From Lysobacteraceae bacterium (GTDB lineage: Bacteria; Bdellovibrionota; UBA1018; JAGTJX01): a stretch of DNA of 64,000 bases. The notes beneath the pieces were generated by a model. It had not been told where the DNA came from and made no database searches. It saw only the letters and a program-made list of their open reading frames with translations. The stretch lies in assembly GCA_023657465.1 (NCBI GenBank), contig JAGTJX010000004.1, positions 280,904-344,903 of the forward strand. The letters are read 5' to 3'. Positions 26,623 through 34,642 of this stretch are shown piece after piece; within the stretch, counting starts at the first letter, position 1; every line of letters starts with the position of its first letter. The position numbers and the translations under genes are program-made.

Positions 26623-28007
26623 GATCTGCCCCCTTTGATGATGTTTTCTGATGCCTTCTCGCTTAACGCCATGATTGTGTACGAAGGATTGATTCCTGGA
26701 GCTGAGGGGAACACAGACGAATCAGCAATCGTGATGTTTTTCAGTCCATGCACTTTGAATTCAGGATCGACGACGGAAGTTTTTGGATCAGAGCCCAGTG
26801 CGCATCCACCCATGAGGTGAAGACCGAAGACTTGCATGCAAGCTTCCGTTTCTCTTGCGTTCACAGAGTGGAAGAGATTCTTCACGAGGTCTAATCCATC
26901 ATGCACTTTTGCCCAGTCCACGTCGGTCATAGACTTCTTGATGATCAGTTTGCCGTTCTTATCGACATCGAGCGTGCCTGAGTTCTCATCGCGGATGGCT
27001 ACTTCCATAGATGCAACGTAGCGATACTTCTTCATGCGAGCGAGATGTTCCTTGCCCATTCCAGAGAAGAGCATGGATGTTGCGATCGGAGCAGCAAAAA
27101 CATTTTCAAGTTTTAGTCCACGTTTCCGGAGTGCTGGATCGTAAGATTTCACTGCTTGGAATGCGCCTTTATGTGCATCGATGGGTGAATCGTAAAATGC
27201 GTAAGTCATGAACTGTGGGTGAGCAGTAATTCCTTTTCCAAGTGCGGGCAGTTGAGATTTGAATCCGCTACGGAGCATGATCTGAGTCGAGCCGAAGGAT
27301 CCTGCAGCGAGAACCACACGCTTGGCTTTCAATTCTCTCTTCTGACCTCGTTGAATTCCTCTGACTGTCACGCCGTCATTAGAGTGAATGAGATCCGTGA
27401 CTTCGAATTCTGTTTTAAGAGTCATTCCCTTGGATTCAGCTGTTGTGATTCCTGTGACCATGGAGCTTTGTTTGGAGTTACGTGGGCATCCACAGAGGCA
27501 TGCCATGCAATCGTTTCCGCTGTCGAGAGCGCAATCTTTCTGACCGCGATTGAGGCGCGAGTATCCTAATCCATTCTTAGTGAAGGCATCGACGAAGACT
27601 TTGGTGTTCTTATTGAAGTAGCGATCTTCGATCGGCTGAATCGAGAGATCAGAAGCTACTTTTGAGTAGTAAGGTTTGTATGTGCTGGTTCCGAGATCTT
27701 TGATACCAGATCGGTCACGCCAATCATCCCATGCATTGTCGTCGAATTCATCGAGAAGTGCTTGATTCACAATCGATGTTCCGCCCACGCATTTCGCGCG
27801 GAGGAATGCCAACTTCGCATCGGTCGAAAGCTCGATTCCGCCGCCCCAGTAGAGCTTCGCAGAACCGTCCAATTCGGAGAGTGGGAATTCTTTGGATGTG
27901 AATTTTCTTCCTGCTTCGAGCATCGTGCAGCTGTAGCCTGCGCGAGTGAGTTGTGCGGCAAAACGTCCGCCAGAAGGCCCAGAACCTATGATGATGATAT
28001 TTTCCAT
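26619..28007 (-). CDS. GMC-family FAD oxidoreductase
   Basis: 462 residues from ATG 28007, directly before the ENIIIIGSGPSGGRFAAQL dinucleotide-binding motif; the 26-residue upstream extension lacks support. KCVGGTSIVN is the GMC signature region. A cysteine cluster CMACLCGCPRNSKQS matches the cholesterol-oxidase-like/GMC subgroup with CxxCxxGC. The tail HLMGGCALGSDP then SVFPSAPGINPSYTIMAL holds the active-site His and Asn. It oxidises an alcohol or sterol-like substrate; the substrate is unknown. In an operon with the 133-residue gene. Confidence 0.85.
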   Translation of the reverse strand: MENIIIIGSGPSGGRFAAQLTRAGYSCTMLEAGRKFTSKEFPLSELDGSAKLYWGGGIELSTDAKLAFLRAKCVGGTSIVNQALLDEFDDNAWDDWRDRSGIKDLGTSTYKPYYSKVASDLSIQPIEDRYFNKNTKVFVDAFTKNGLGYSRLNRGQKDCALDSGNDCMACLCGCPRNSKQSSMVTGITTAESKGMTLKTEFEVTDLIHSNDGVTVRGIQRGQKRELKAKRVVLAAGSFGSTQIMLRSGFKSQLPALGKGITAHPQFMTYAFYDSPIDAHKGAFQAVKSYDPALRKRGLKLENVFAAPIATSMLFSGMGKEHLARMKKYRYVASMEVAIRDENSGTLDVDKNGKLIIKKSMTDVDWAKVHDGLDLVKNLFHSVNARETEACMQVFGLHLMGGCALGSDPKTSVVDPEFKVHGLKNITIADSSVFPSAPGINPSYTIMALSEKASENIIKGGRS

Positions 28008-28064
28008 GATTCTTTTATTTTGCCTTGTCTTCACAAGTTCGTGAAGGTATTTGTGGCGGACTTT

Positions 28065-28496
28065 ATGGTGGGGATCATTATTCAATTACTGGTTCAGTTA
28101 AGTTTAAACAGTGGCGTCACTGCTGCGTCCCAATTTACTACTCCTGCACCAACTAAGATCAGATGCTCCCTCACTGGAGGGAATTTTGTACTGGGCGCAC
28201 ACTACGGTCATTGCAATGCTAAGGGCGGAGCTAAGTATAGAGTAACACTAGTTAGCCTGGGTGCGTCACTGAGAATTAATGGCGGTTATTTCAAGTTGAA
28301 GAGCTTAGACGGTCCTTTTCAAGACAATGAGAAAATCTCAGGTGAGCGCTACGGCTTGAGCGCGGGTCTCGGTGGAGATGTTGTCAGAGGATTTAGACTC
28401 ACTGGACCTGGTGGCCGAGTCAAGGGCTGGATGGCAGGAATCGGATTAGGTTTTTCTGTCGATCACGTTGGCATTCATCTCGTCAGAGAAGAGTAG
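28065..28496 (+). CDS. Small secreted Gly-rich protein
   Basis: 143 residues from ATG 28065; the frame extends upstream to 27762 but that part is antisense to the GMC gene and is rejected. A hydrophobic leader (VGIIIQLLVQLSLNSGVTAA) precedes a Gly-rich, beta-strand-rich mature part with two Cys, alternating as in small outer-membrane or DUF992-like proteins (a possible relation). It is divergent from the GMC gene. Function unknown. Confidence 0.55.
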   Translation: MVGIIIQLLVQLSLNSGVTAASQFTTPAPTKIRCSLTGGNFVLGAHYGHCNAKGGAKYRVTLVSLGASLRINGGYFKLKSLDGPFQDNEKISGERYGLSAGLGGDVVRGFRLTGPGGRVKGWMAGIGLGFSVDHVGIHLVREE

Positions 28497-28567
28497 TTTC
28501 CTTCAAATCGTTGACCTAAAACACGTCTCACGGTAACTAAGGGGAGTTCTAGCTCATTAAATTGGAT

Positions 28568-28644
28568 GGTGGCCATAGCTCAGTTGGTAGAGCACCGGAT
28601 TGTGATTCCGGGTGTCGCGGGTTCAAGCCCCGTTGGTCACCCCA
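28568..28644 (+). tRNA. tRNA-His (GTG)
   Basis: The cloverleaf includes the extra 5' G typical of tRNA-His (G-1 at 28568 opposite C73). The acceptor is GTGGCCA/TGGTCAC. The anticodon stem CCGGA/TCCGG holds the loop TTGTGAT with anticodon GTG. The T loop is TTCAAGC and CCA is encoded. Its 3' end GGTCACCCCA and downstream T/A bases recur at 33177, 40292 and 40592, marking it as the integration site of the following 12-kb island. Confidence 0.95.
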
Positions 28645-28652
28645 TTTTTAAA
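28635..28652 (+). repeat. tRNA-His att core, copy 1 (attL)
   Basis: GGTCACCCCATTTTTAA: the last ten bases of tRNA-His including CCA plus the downstream T run. It differs from copies 2 and 3 by one additional T. Confidence 0.75.
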
Positions 28653-28812
28653 CAAAACGAACCGACGTCGGTTCGAATCACAAATTTCTTCAATTAAATC
28701 AATCAGTTTTAATGTTCGTGATCCCGGTAATGCGGAGTTCACTTCTTAACCCTTTGGTCTCAAATCACTAATATGGTATAGTGTGGATTTAAGATCTATG
28801 CCATAATAAGGT

Positions 28813-29760
28813 ATGACCGCTTTATTGGATGCTCGAATTTTAAAACGCCTCACTAGTTCACTTGCTGAACTCAATCGCCATCGTCCGTTGAAGGCATCGA
28901 CTTTAAAAAAGCTTCGTGAACAATTTACCGTTGAAATGACCTATCATTCAAATGCCATTGAGGGAAACCGACTTACCCTGAAGGAAACTCTTCTTGTTTT
29001 ACGTGAAGGTGTCACGATCAAAGGGAAAAACCTTCAAGAACATCTCGAAGCGAAAAACCACGAAGAGGCCATGAACTTTCTTTTTGAAGTTGTGGACTCA
29101 AAAAAGCGCTTAACGCTCTCTCATCACCTAATCCGTCAACTTCATCAACTTGTAGTCAAAGACACTGAAGCGAGCATTGCTGGAACTTACCGAAATACTG
29201 ATGTGCAAATTTTAGGTTCAAAGCACCGCCCACCGCCGGGTTATCAGGTACAAGAGCAAATGACAAAATTCTTTGAGTGGATGACTGAAAGTAAAAGCAA
29301 ATACCATCCTGTGGAATTTGCGGCCCTTGCTCATCACCGATTTGTAGCAATTCACCCTTTCGAAGATGGAAATGGAAGAACCGGTCGACTCCTCATGAAT
29401 TTGCTTCTGATGAGAAGTGGGTATCCTATTGCCATCATTCAAAAGAATGATCGAGTGAAATATTATAATGCACTTGATGATGCTGATTCTGGGAATATGC
29501 TTTCAATATCTCGGATAGTTGCTCAAGCCGTGGAGAGAACGCTCAATATCTATCTAAAATCTGCTGCTAAAAGTTCATCTCAAAATGAACTCCTTCTTCT
29601 TTCTGATCTGTCAGACAAAACTGAATTTTCAGCTAAACATCTAAACCTACTTGCTCGAAAAGGAATGCTAAGGGCCCAAAAAGAGGGACGGAATTGGTAT
29701 AGTTCACTGAAAGCTGTTGAGGATTATAAAAAATCCAGAATTCGGAAACGAGATTCATGA
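28813..29760 (+). CDS. Fic-domain AMPylase with N-terminal inhibitory helix
   Basis: A 315-residue protein. HPFEDGNGRTGR (181-192) is the intact catalytic Fic motif, with the essential His and nucleotide-binding GNGR. SNAIEGN (46-52) is the (S/T)xxxE(G/N) inhibitory motif, placing it in class II (inhibitory helix N-terminal in the same chain). A winged-helix-like C-terminus (~245-305) ends the protein. It is predicted to transfer AMP from ATP to a target protein and to autoregulate. It is the first cargo gene next to tRNA-His. AAGG lies just before the ATG. Confidence 0.9.
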   Translation: MTALLDARILKRLTSSLAELNRHRPLKASTLKKLREQFTVEMTYHSNAIEGNRLTLKETLLVLREGVTIKGKNLQEHLEAKNHEEAMNFLFEVVDSKKRLTLSHHLIRQLHQLVVKDTEASIAGTYRNTDVQILGSKHRPPPGYQVQEQMTKFFEWMTESKSKYHPVEFAALAHHRFVAIHPFEDGNGRTGRLLMNLLLMRSGYPIAIIQKNDRVKYYNALDDADSGNMLSISRIVAQAVERTLNIYLKSAAKSSSQNELLLLSDLSDKTEFSAKHLNLLARKGMLRAQKEGRNWYSSLKAVEDYKKSRIRKRDS

Positions 29761-29900
29761 CATTGTTTTGGCGAAATATCTTAAAGATTGAAGATGAACG
29801 ACTGAATGAGAAATATAAGTTAGTAGAGGCAAGATTAAAAGATTCGGTTTTTAGATTGTATCAAAGACCTACTGACTTGTATTGCTTCAAAAGTCTTTGA
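29757..29900 (+). CDS. Possible 47-residue ORF overlapping the Fic stop
   Basis: An ATGA overlap with the Fic gene opens a 47-codon frame of charged residues. Its last codons run through the stem of the intrinsic terminator at 29858-29903, which argues against a true gene. It is listed because the overlap geometry is that of coupled genes; no family is recognised. Confidence 0.25.
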   Translation: MTLFWRNILKIEDERLNEKYKLVEARLKDSVFRLYQRPTDLYCFKSL

Positions 29901-29912
29901 TACATTTTTTTA
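29858..29912 (+). terminator. Intrinsic terminator after the Fic gene
   Basis: GTATCAAAGAC (29858-29868) and GTCTTTGATAC (29893-29903) form a perfect 11-bp stem with a 24-base loop, followed by a T run. It separates the Fic gene from the convergent secreted-protein gene, which ends at 29914. Confidence 0.8.
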
Positions 29913-29913
29913 A

Positions 29914-30357
29914 TTAAAGTGTTGAACGGCAGCTTAAACGAACAGTCGCTTGGGTACAGTAGCTATCGCAAACACGGTCAGCATCATCCATACTAACGAT
30001 TACACCATTTTCATCTTTATATAAGCCAATTCCGTAAGGCTCAACGGCGACTAAATTTTTATTTGAAAGGTCTTCCGGTAACGTGATGAAAAAATTCTCA
30101 GAAACTGAGTAGATCATATTGCCTTTGTATGAACTCCTATTGTTGCTGTTAATCTTTCCTACAATTTCGCCTTCAAAATTTTCAAAAGGAGAATTTTTAT
30201 ACAAGAAGCGTACATTCGCTATTGTTTTATTGTTAACAATGTCCGCAATCAAAAATGGAGTACTGGCCTGTCTAAAGTTTGTTTTCCAGCATCTGAGCTC
30301 TGCCGAGAAAGCGGTTGCCGAAGTTACGAGGGCAGCAAAAATAATTAGTGTTTTCAT
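29914..30357 (-). CDS. Secreted Cys-containing protein, island cargo
   Basis: A 147-residue protein with a clear signal peptide (TLIIFAALVTSATAFSA). The mature domain is beta-rich with four Cys, including RVCDSYC and LSCRS at the end. It lies 20 bp downstream of a second small secreted-protein gene in the same direction, so the two probably form an operon. No family recognised. Confidence 0.65.
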   Translation of the reverse strand: MKTLIIFAALVTSATAFSAELRCWKTNFRQASTPFLIADIVNNKTIANVRFLYKNSPFENFEGEIVGKINSNNRSSYKGNMIYSVSENFFITLPEDLSNKNLVAVEPYGIGLYKDENGVIVSMDDADRVCDSYCTQATVRLSCRSTL

Positions 30358-30376
30358 GTTTATCTTCCTTTTTTTG

Positions 30377-30805
30377 TTAGTACGACCAAGCGCTTATTTT
30401 ACATTTAATTAGCATTTTATCTAGCGAATGAACTGCATTGCGGTCAATCCTATAATCACCAGAAATATATCCTCGTAGCCCATTGAGCTTAATGATAAAT
30501 TTTTTACCATTAAACATTCCCGTGTAAGTTTTGAATGCTCCGTCATTAACAGATAGATTCACAGGGAAATCATAGTAGCCACCATCTAATTCAGCTACGG
30601 TTCCATCAAACCAGATTCGCCATGATCTAAATTCAATTCGAGGCCCATTAACTTGCCAAGATCCAATGGTGTGAGGATTTTCTCTTATTAAAAAATCAGA
30701 ATTAACTCCGTAACCAGCAGGTGACCATCGACACTGTAAAAAATTCTCGGTACCCGCATAGCTTGAATTAGCAATTAATAGCAGAAAGAAAAAAATGAAC
30801 TTCAT
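30377..30805 (-). CDS. Secreted protein, island cargo
   Basis: A 142-residue protein with a signal peptide (FIFFFLLLIANSSYA) and a beta-rich mature domain rich in Trp, Gly and Tyr, with two Cys. It follows the DJ-1-like gene by 14 bp and precedes the 29914 gene, giving a probable three-gene operon of exported proteins. Function unknown. Confidence 0.65.
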   Translation of the reverse strand: MKFIFFFLLLIANSSYAGTENFLQCRWSPAGYGVNSDFLIRENPHTIGSWQVNGPRIEFRSWRIWFDGTVAELDGGYYDFPVNLSVNDGAFKTYTGMFNGKKFIIKLNGLRGYISGDYRIDRNAVHSLDKMLIKCKISAWSY

Positions 30806-30818
30806 AAATGTCCTCTCT

Positions 30819-31454
30819 TTATTTACTTTTTGAAAGTATTTCTACAACCTTCTCACCGAAAATTACGGAAGATTCAGGATTACGGCCGGTGATGATGTTT
30901 CCATCAACGGCAACAGTAGCTTCTTTCTGTCCACCATCCACAAATTTCACTTTTCCTAAGCTTTTTAGGATACCTTCGACTCGAAAATACCCAACCACTT
31001 TTTTGTCTTTTGCGATTGGATTTTTACCGTCAAAGTTTCCAACGAGACCCAGAAGACCAGTAGACGTGCAAAGTAGAGCAACTACTTTATTCTTGTTAAT
31101 GGCTTCGATAAGTAGCTCATGTACTCTTTGAGTCGGGAAGAAGTCATGCCAAGCACCGTTTCCACCGACAAATGTTATGGCATCGTAATCATCAATTTTT
31201 ACCTCATCAAAACTTAAGTCCATTTGAATTTTCCTTGCTTCTTTGTATTCCTTGAAGTTGCGGCGATCTGGACTAAGTTCTTCTTTGAACCTTCCAGTAG
31301 TGGTGACTTTAAAACCAGCATTCTCATAAAGTTTTCTAGGCTCGTAATACTCGGGCCACATAAAATCATTGGCCACAAACATTAGTACCTTTTTAGCGGC
31401 AAATGCTGAGGTCGAAGATAAAAGTAAAAATGCCATCATCAATAAGCTTCTCAT
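30819..31454 (-). CDS. Exported DJ-1/PfpI-family protein
   Basis: A 211-residue protein. A signal peptide (MMAFLLLSSTSAFA) is unusual for DJ-1/PfpI proteins, which are mostly cytoplasmic. The domain has the flavodoxin-like core (KVLMFVANDF, DAITFVGGNGAW) and VVALLCTSTGLLGL with the nucleophile-elbow Cys (C129). The family includes glyoxalases, chaperones and peptidases; catalysis here is unproven. The divergent LysR regulator starts about 105 bp away and probably controls it. Confidence 0.8.
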   Translation of the reverse strand: MRSLLMMAFLLLSSTSAFAAKKVLMFVANDFMWPEYYEPRKLYENAGFKVTTTGRFKEELSPDRRNFKEYKEARKIQMDLSFDEVKIDDYDAITFVGGNGAWHDFFPTQRVHELLIEAINKNKVVALLCTSTGLLGLVGNFDGKNPIAKDKKVVGYFRVEGILKSLGKVKFVDGGQKEATVAVDGNIITGRNPESSVIFGEKVVEILSKSK

Positions 31455-31558
31455 AATTCCCTCTCCGGTTATGGTGGCTTTATAGTTTAAGTCTTGATAT
31501 AAGTATAATTAAATTAAGCAATACTCAGTATTTCGAATTGTTATACCAGGGAGATTTT

Positions 31559-32461
31559 ATGAATTTAGATTTCGGGCTTTTGCGATGCTTTAAAGTTGTG
31601 GGCGAACACCAATCTATCTCTAAGGCTTCATTAACCCTAAATTTTAGCCAGCCTGCGATTAGCCTGCAAATCAAGAGGCTTGAGCAGCACCTCGGGAAGC
31701 AGTTATTTGAAAGGAATAATCGCGGACTCACTCTGACTGCCTTTGGTGAGAAAATGATGTCTGTGGCAAACAAAGCCGAAGAGTTGCAAATTGAAATGAA
31801 TACTGTCGTTACTTCAAATGATAAACCAACTGGAAGGGTACGGGTGGGAACTTACACTACAGCGTCCTCATATTTGCTTGCGGACCCAGTTAATAAGTAT
31901 TTGAAAAATTATCCAAATGTAACATTGAGCTACTCCTATGATCCTGTAGAGGTGATGTTGGCGAAGATAAAATCAAAAGAATTAGATGCTGCAGTTCTAT
32001 CTGATTTCAATGGAGATGCGACTCTTGAAGCTGTGCCACTATGGAAGGATAAAATGGTATTTGTAGCCGCTCCTGAGTTATATAAAAAATTACCCGGCAA
32101 AATTAAGCCACACGAACTTTCAAGTATTGATTTTCTTTCTTATCCACTTCGATTTGATCTTTGTTATCGAGGCATTGAAAAAAGTTTTGGAAAATATCTG
32201 GCAAAATCTAATGTCGTTTTTGAAAGCACAAGTTTTGACACACTCAAACAAATGCTTCTTCTCGGGACAGGCGCAACTTTTATGCCTCATTATTTGATTA
32301 AAAATGAAATCAAAGAGAAGAAGCTAAAAGTCATAGAAATCGAGGGCGCGGAATTACCCGTAGAGTTTTCTTTTATTTCCTTGGGGGATCATTCAGCTTC
32401 AACTGCAACTGTAGCACTTAAAACTACAATTCTTAATTGGTACAAGATTAGAAAGTCGTAA
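31559..32461 (+). CDS. LysR-family transcriptional regulator
   Basis: 300 residues from ATG 31559, preceded by GGGAG. The N-terminal winged HTH reads FKVVGEHQSISKASLTLNFSQ then PAISLQIKRLEQHLG, the classical LysR recognition region, with LFERNNRGLTLTAFGE after it. A two-lobed effector-binding domain follows. It is divergently transcribed from the exported DJ-1-like gene, the normal LysR layout, so it is expected to bind the 31455-31558 intergenic region. Confidence 0.9.
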   Translation: MNLDFGLLRCFKVVGEHQSISKASLTLNFSQPAISLQIKRLEQHLGKQLFERNNRGLTLTAFGEKMMSVANKAEELQIEMNTVVTSNDKPTGRVRVGTYTTASSYLLADPVNKYLKNYPNVTLSYSYDPVEVMLAKIKSKELDAAVLSDFNGDATLEAVPLWKDKMVFVAAPELYKKLPGKIKPHELSSIDFLSYPLRFDLCYRGIEKSFGKYLAKSNVVFESTSFDTLKQMLLLGTGATFMPHYLIKNEIKEKKLKVIEIEGAELPVEFSFISLGDHSASTATVALKTTILNWYKIRKS

Positions 32462-32478
32462 TCGGTTTTGGTTTTGAA

Positions 32479-32640
32479 TTACCTACTTGGTAGGGTCATC
32501 GCCTTAGGCCATTTGGATGCTTGAGAGTCGATGATGAGATGAATTTGCGCCTTACGAACTTGGAAAAGAATCCAAGGGAGATTTCCTGAAGCGACGGCCA
32601 TAAAGGCCAAGGCAACTGCGACTTTGATGAGATTGTTCAT
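32479..32640 (-). CDS. 53-residue membrane microprotein, copy A
   Basis: Starts MNNLIKVAVALAFMAVASGN, one hydrophobic helix, and ends QASKWPKAMTLPSR. The start is preceded by GGAGGATCAC. A copy at 39594-39755 differs at only a few residues, mostly conservative, and a third, decayed copy lies at 38627. In both intact cases it directly follows the recombinase-like gene next to a tRNA-His att repeat. Conservation of protein over DNA suggests selection. No family is recognised. Confidence 0.7.
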   Translation of the reverse strand: MNNLIKVAVALAFMAVASGNLPWILFQVRKAQIHLIIDSQASKWPKAMTLPSR

Positions 32641-32660
32641 GTGATCCTCCGATCATTGGG

Positions 32661-33182
32661 TTAGTTGATAAGGAATTTTTCGTTGAATTTAAGAATCTGG
32701 GATATGGACTTGGCGAACCAGCGACCACCGTTCTTTGTAGGAACTTTGCGGTGGGTGAGTTCAGCTGCGACTTTGTGCAAACTAAGACCATCTTGGCGTA
32801 ACTGGAACATCAACTCGACGCACCGCCATTCGCTCGGCTCCTTTTCCAAAATGCCGTTTACTGATTTCCACCCATAGGGCTGTTGCGAGGAATTTGAACG
32901 CATCCCAGAGGGAATTTGATCGCTATAACGACCAATTTTAATGGTTCGACATATCCTACGAACGGTTGTCGGAGACACGCTGAGTGCGATAATTGTCTCT
33001 ACAAAACTGAGCTTTTTGACCTCGATGCACTCTCGGACTAAGGCCTCAAGTTTAGCCTTGCTGTATTTAATTTTATGGTTTAGTTTTAGTGAGTTAGCAG
33101 GAGTTGGGCTGCTAGAAAATGAGCTACTAAGCTCGATTTTGAACGTGATAAAAATTGGTTCGACTTTTAACCAATGGGTCAC
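32661..33182 (-). CDS. Recombinase-domain DNA-binding protein lacking a catalytic domain, copy A
   Basis: A 173-residue protein. The GTG start lies inside the att core (complement of GGTCACCCC; GGGG precedes GTG). A divergent ~45-residue N-terminus is followed by a helix-turn-helix (ETIIALSVSPTTVRRICRT), IGRYSDQIPS and QPYGWKSVNG. A Recombinase-domain-like block follows: LRQDGLSLHKVAAELTHRKV then PTKNGGRWFAKSISQIL, as in large serine recombinases. No resolvase domain or catalytic Ser motif is present, nor an obvious tyrosine-recombinase R-H-R-Y. From residue ~50 it is nearly identical to copy B at 39752. It is likely an att-binding factor. Confidence 0.7.
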   Translation of the reverse strand: MTHWLKVEPIFITFKIELSSSFSSSPTPANSLKLNHKIKYSKAKLEALVRECIEVKKLSFVETIIALSVSPTTVRRICRTIKIGRYSDQIPSGMRSNSSQQPYGWKSVNGILEKEPSEWRCVELMFQLRQDGLSLHKVAAELTHRKVPTKNGGRWFAKSISQILKFNEKFLIN

Positions 33183-33192
33183 CCCATTTTAA
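33177..33192 (+). repeat. tRNA-His att core, copy 2
   Basis: GGTCACCCCATTTTAA, identical to copy 3 and to the tRNA 3' end apart from T-run length. Its complement provides the GGGG-GTG start of the recombinase-like gene. Confidence 0.75.
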
Positions 33193-33196
33193 TTCG

Positions 33197-33228
33197 AGGG
33201 TTGCGGCTGAAAATGCCGTAACCCCTCA
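33197..33228 (+). other. Hairpin next to att copy 2
   Basis: GAGGGTTGCGGC and GCCGTAACCCCTC flank a short loop and pair with one bulge. There is no T run, so it is unlikely to be an intrinsic terminator. It lies at the left edge of the second element and may be a structural or protein-binding site. Confidence 0.4.
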
Positions 33229-33229
33229 A

Positions 33230-33355
33230 AAACAAAACAACAACAAATCCAAGAGTTATCTCTCTCGCAAGAGGGTCAACGTTACCCGAAATGTCTCTCC
33301 GTTACTGGAGTTGGCTATTTTTGGCTACACGTTGGCTACAGAGATATGAAGTCGT
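33230..33355 (+). repeat. Imperfect direct repeat, left copy, with truncated ORF start
   Basis: About 110 bp similar to 34535-34642, including CCGAAATGTC and TACTGGAGTTGGCTAT. It opens a 31-codon frame at 33291 (MSLRYWSWL...) parallel to the start of the 34596 gene (MSLHYWSWL...) but closes at 33386. It carries an extra ~20 bp containing TTGGCTACACGTTGGCTAC. It looks like a truncated duplicate of the 5' end of the 34596 gene. Confidence 0.55.
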
Positions 33356-33438
33356 CCGAATTAGGTTTTTGAATGTACAGATTTGATCAGTAACCATTTT
33401 CTTTGACTTACCCTCTACGACAGCATGACCATTGGATA

Positions 33439-34500
33439 ATGAGTACCGTACTCATTATCTTTGCTCCGATTCTAGGAATCGCAATTTTTGTTACGCTCAT
33501 CGTTGTAAGCAACAGGCGTGAGCAAAAAAAAACCGATGCCATTCAAAAAATATTTGGTCACCCATGTAATGAAGATTTCCCGATAGGGAAAAGCTCTCAG
33601 AAAGTGACAGCAAACTTTAAACCTCTCCCAACTCGTTATGGGATATTGGGATTATCGATTGAAGTTCGCTCAATTGAAAAAGCGACTTTTCAGTACAGCG
33701 AGAAAAGAAAGTTTAGTCTTTATGAAAAATCCTTCCGTAATCTCTACGAAGATGAGGTCGCAAAGGGTGCATTAGAGTATCTCCAGTCTATAGGATTTGA
33801 GTCGATCAACTTGATGGAAGGAAATCTCACTGCTCGATGGACAAAGTTTGATCCAAAAGTGAATAGCTTTGATGACTTTTCAGATATGGCAGCTGAAAAA
33901 CTCAATTTAGTTAACCAAGCCGTTTCTAAGTTTTTTAGCGGAGAAGATTACAGAGAAGGTGCCAGAACTAACAAGAAGAACACGATACTTTTGTTAGTAT
34001 TCTTCTTAGTTCCATTAATTTTATTAATAGCCGCCTGTGCGATTTATTTCTCGAATTACAGTTTGGATTCTTGGAGTCTTCTGAAAGCAACATTATTACC
34101 AGCTATCTTACTGAGCTTGCTCACTTCCTTTTGGATTCGCCGCTATGTTGTTGGAAGCGAAGTACTTACGAGATTTTCTCGCTGGTATATAGTTACTTCG
34201 TCTATGGGTGTTGCTAGTCTTTGTTTTATTCTGGGATGCGTTTTTAATATTGCATTACCTCAATTATCTAGTGAAACGAGAGATCTCGAGATTGTACGCT
34301 TGGTAGATCATCAGAGTAAAGGCGGGAAGTACTATACAGCTAGAGTAGGTGATTGGACGCATCCGGGAAAAGAGTTAGATTTTGCAATCTCTTGGCAACG
34401 TTATTCATTCGCTCAATATCTCATTCGAGTAACGATTTCTCGAGGAGCATTAGGTTATTACTGGGTATCAAATTACGAATATGTTCCGATTAAGCGGTAG
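33439..34500 (+). CDS. Membrane protein of unknown function, island cargo
   Basis: 353 residues from ATG 33439; the frame extends to a TTG at 33403. There is one N-terminal helix, then a ~150-residue soluble domain (including FGHPCNEDFPIG and LTARWTKFDP). About four helices follow (~185-290), and a final soluble stretch contains YYTARVGDWTHPG. No family is recognised. It sits between two copies of a ~110-bp direct repeat, as if inserted upstream of the 34596 gene. Confidence 0.6.
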   Translation: MSTVLIIFAPILGIAIFVTLIVVSNRREQKKTDAIQKIFGHPCNEDFPIGKSSQKVTANFKPLPTRYGILGLSIEVRSIEKATFQYSEKRKFSLYEKSFRNLYEDEVAKGALEYLQSIGFESINLMEGNLTARWTKFDPKVNSFDDFSDMAAEKLNLVNQAVSKFFSGEDYREGARTNKKNTILLLVFFLVPLILLIAACAIYFSNYSLDSWSLLKATLLPAILLSLLTSFWIRRYVVGSEVLTRFSRWYIVTSSMGVASLCFILGCVFNIALPQLSSETRDLEIVRLVDHQSKGGKYYTARVGDWTHPGKELDFAISWQRYSFAQYLIRVTISRGALGYYWVSNYEYVPIKR

Positions 34501-34534
34501 TTGTGAATTGTAAATAAACCCTAAAAAAAGGAGA

Positions 34535-34642
34535 AATCAAAACAACAATAAATCTTGTAGATACCTCTCTTGTAAGAGGATAAAAGTTACTCGAAATGTC
34601 GCTCCATTACTGGAGTTGGCTATCGAGATTTGAAGTCGTTCA
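34535..34642 (+). repeat. Imperfect direct repeat, right copy
   Basis: The second copy of the repeat at 33230-33355, containing a small conserved hairpin (CCTCT-cttgta-AGAGG) about 18 bases before the ATG at 34596. Both copies keep the hairpin and the start codon region. Confidence 0.5.

Noticed and set aside
27762-28064. Upstream extension of the small secreted-protein frame
   Set aside because: It runs antisense through the well-supported GMC oxidoreductase gene; a signal peptide begins at 28065.
32661-33192. Plus-strand frames opposite the recombinase-like genes (for example 32941-33192)
   Set aside because: The minus-strand frame is conserved between the two copies as protein, while the plus-strand frames are not.
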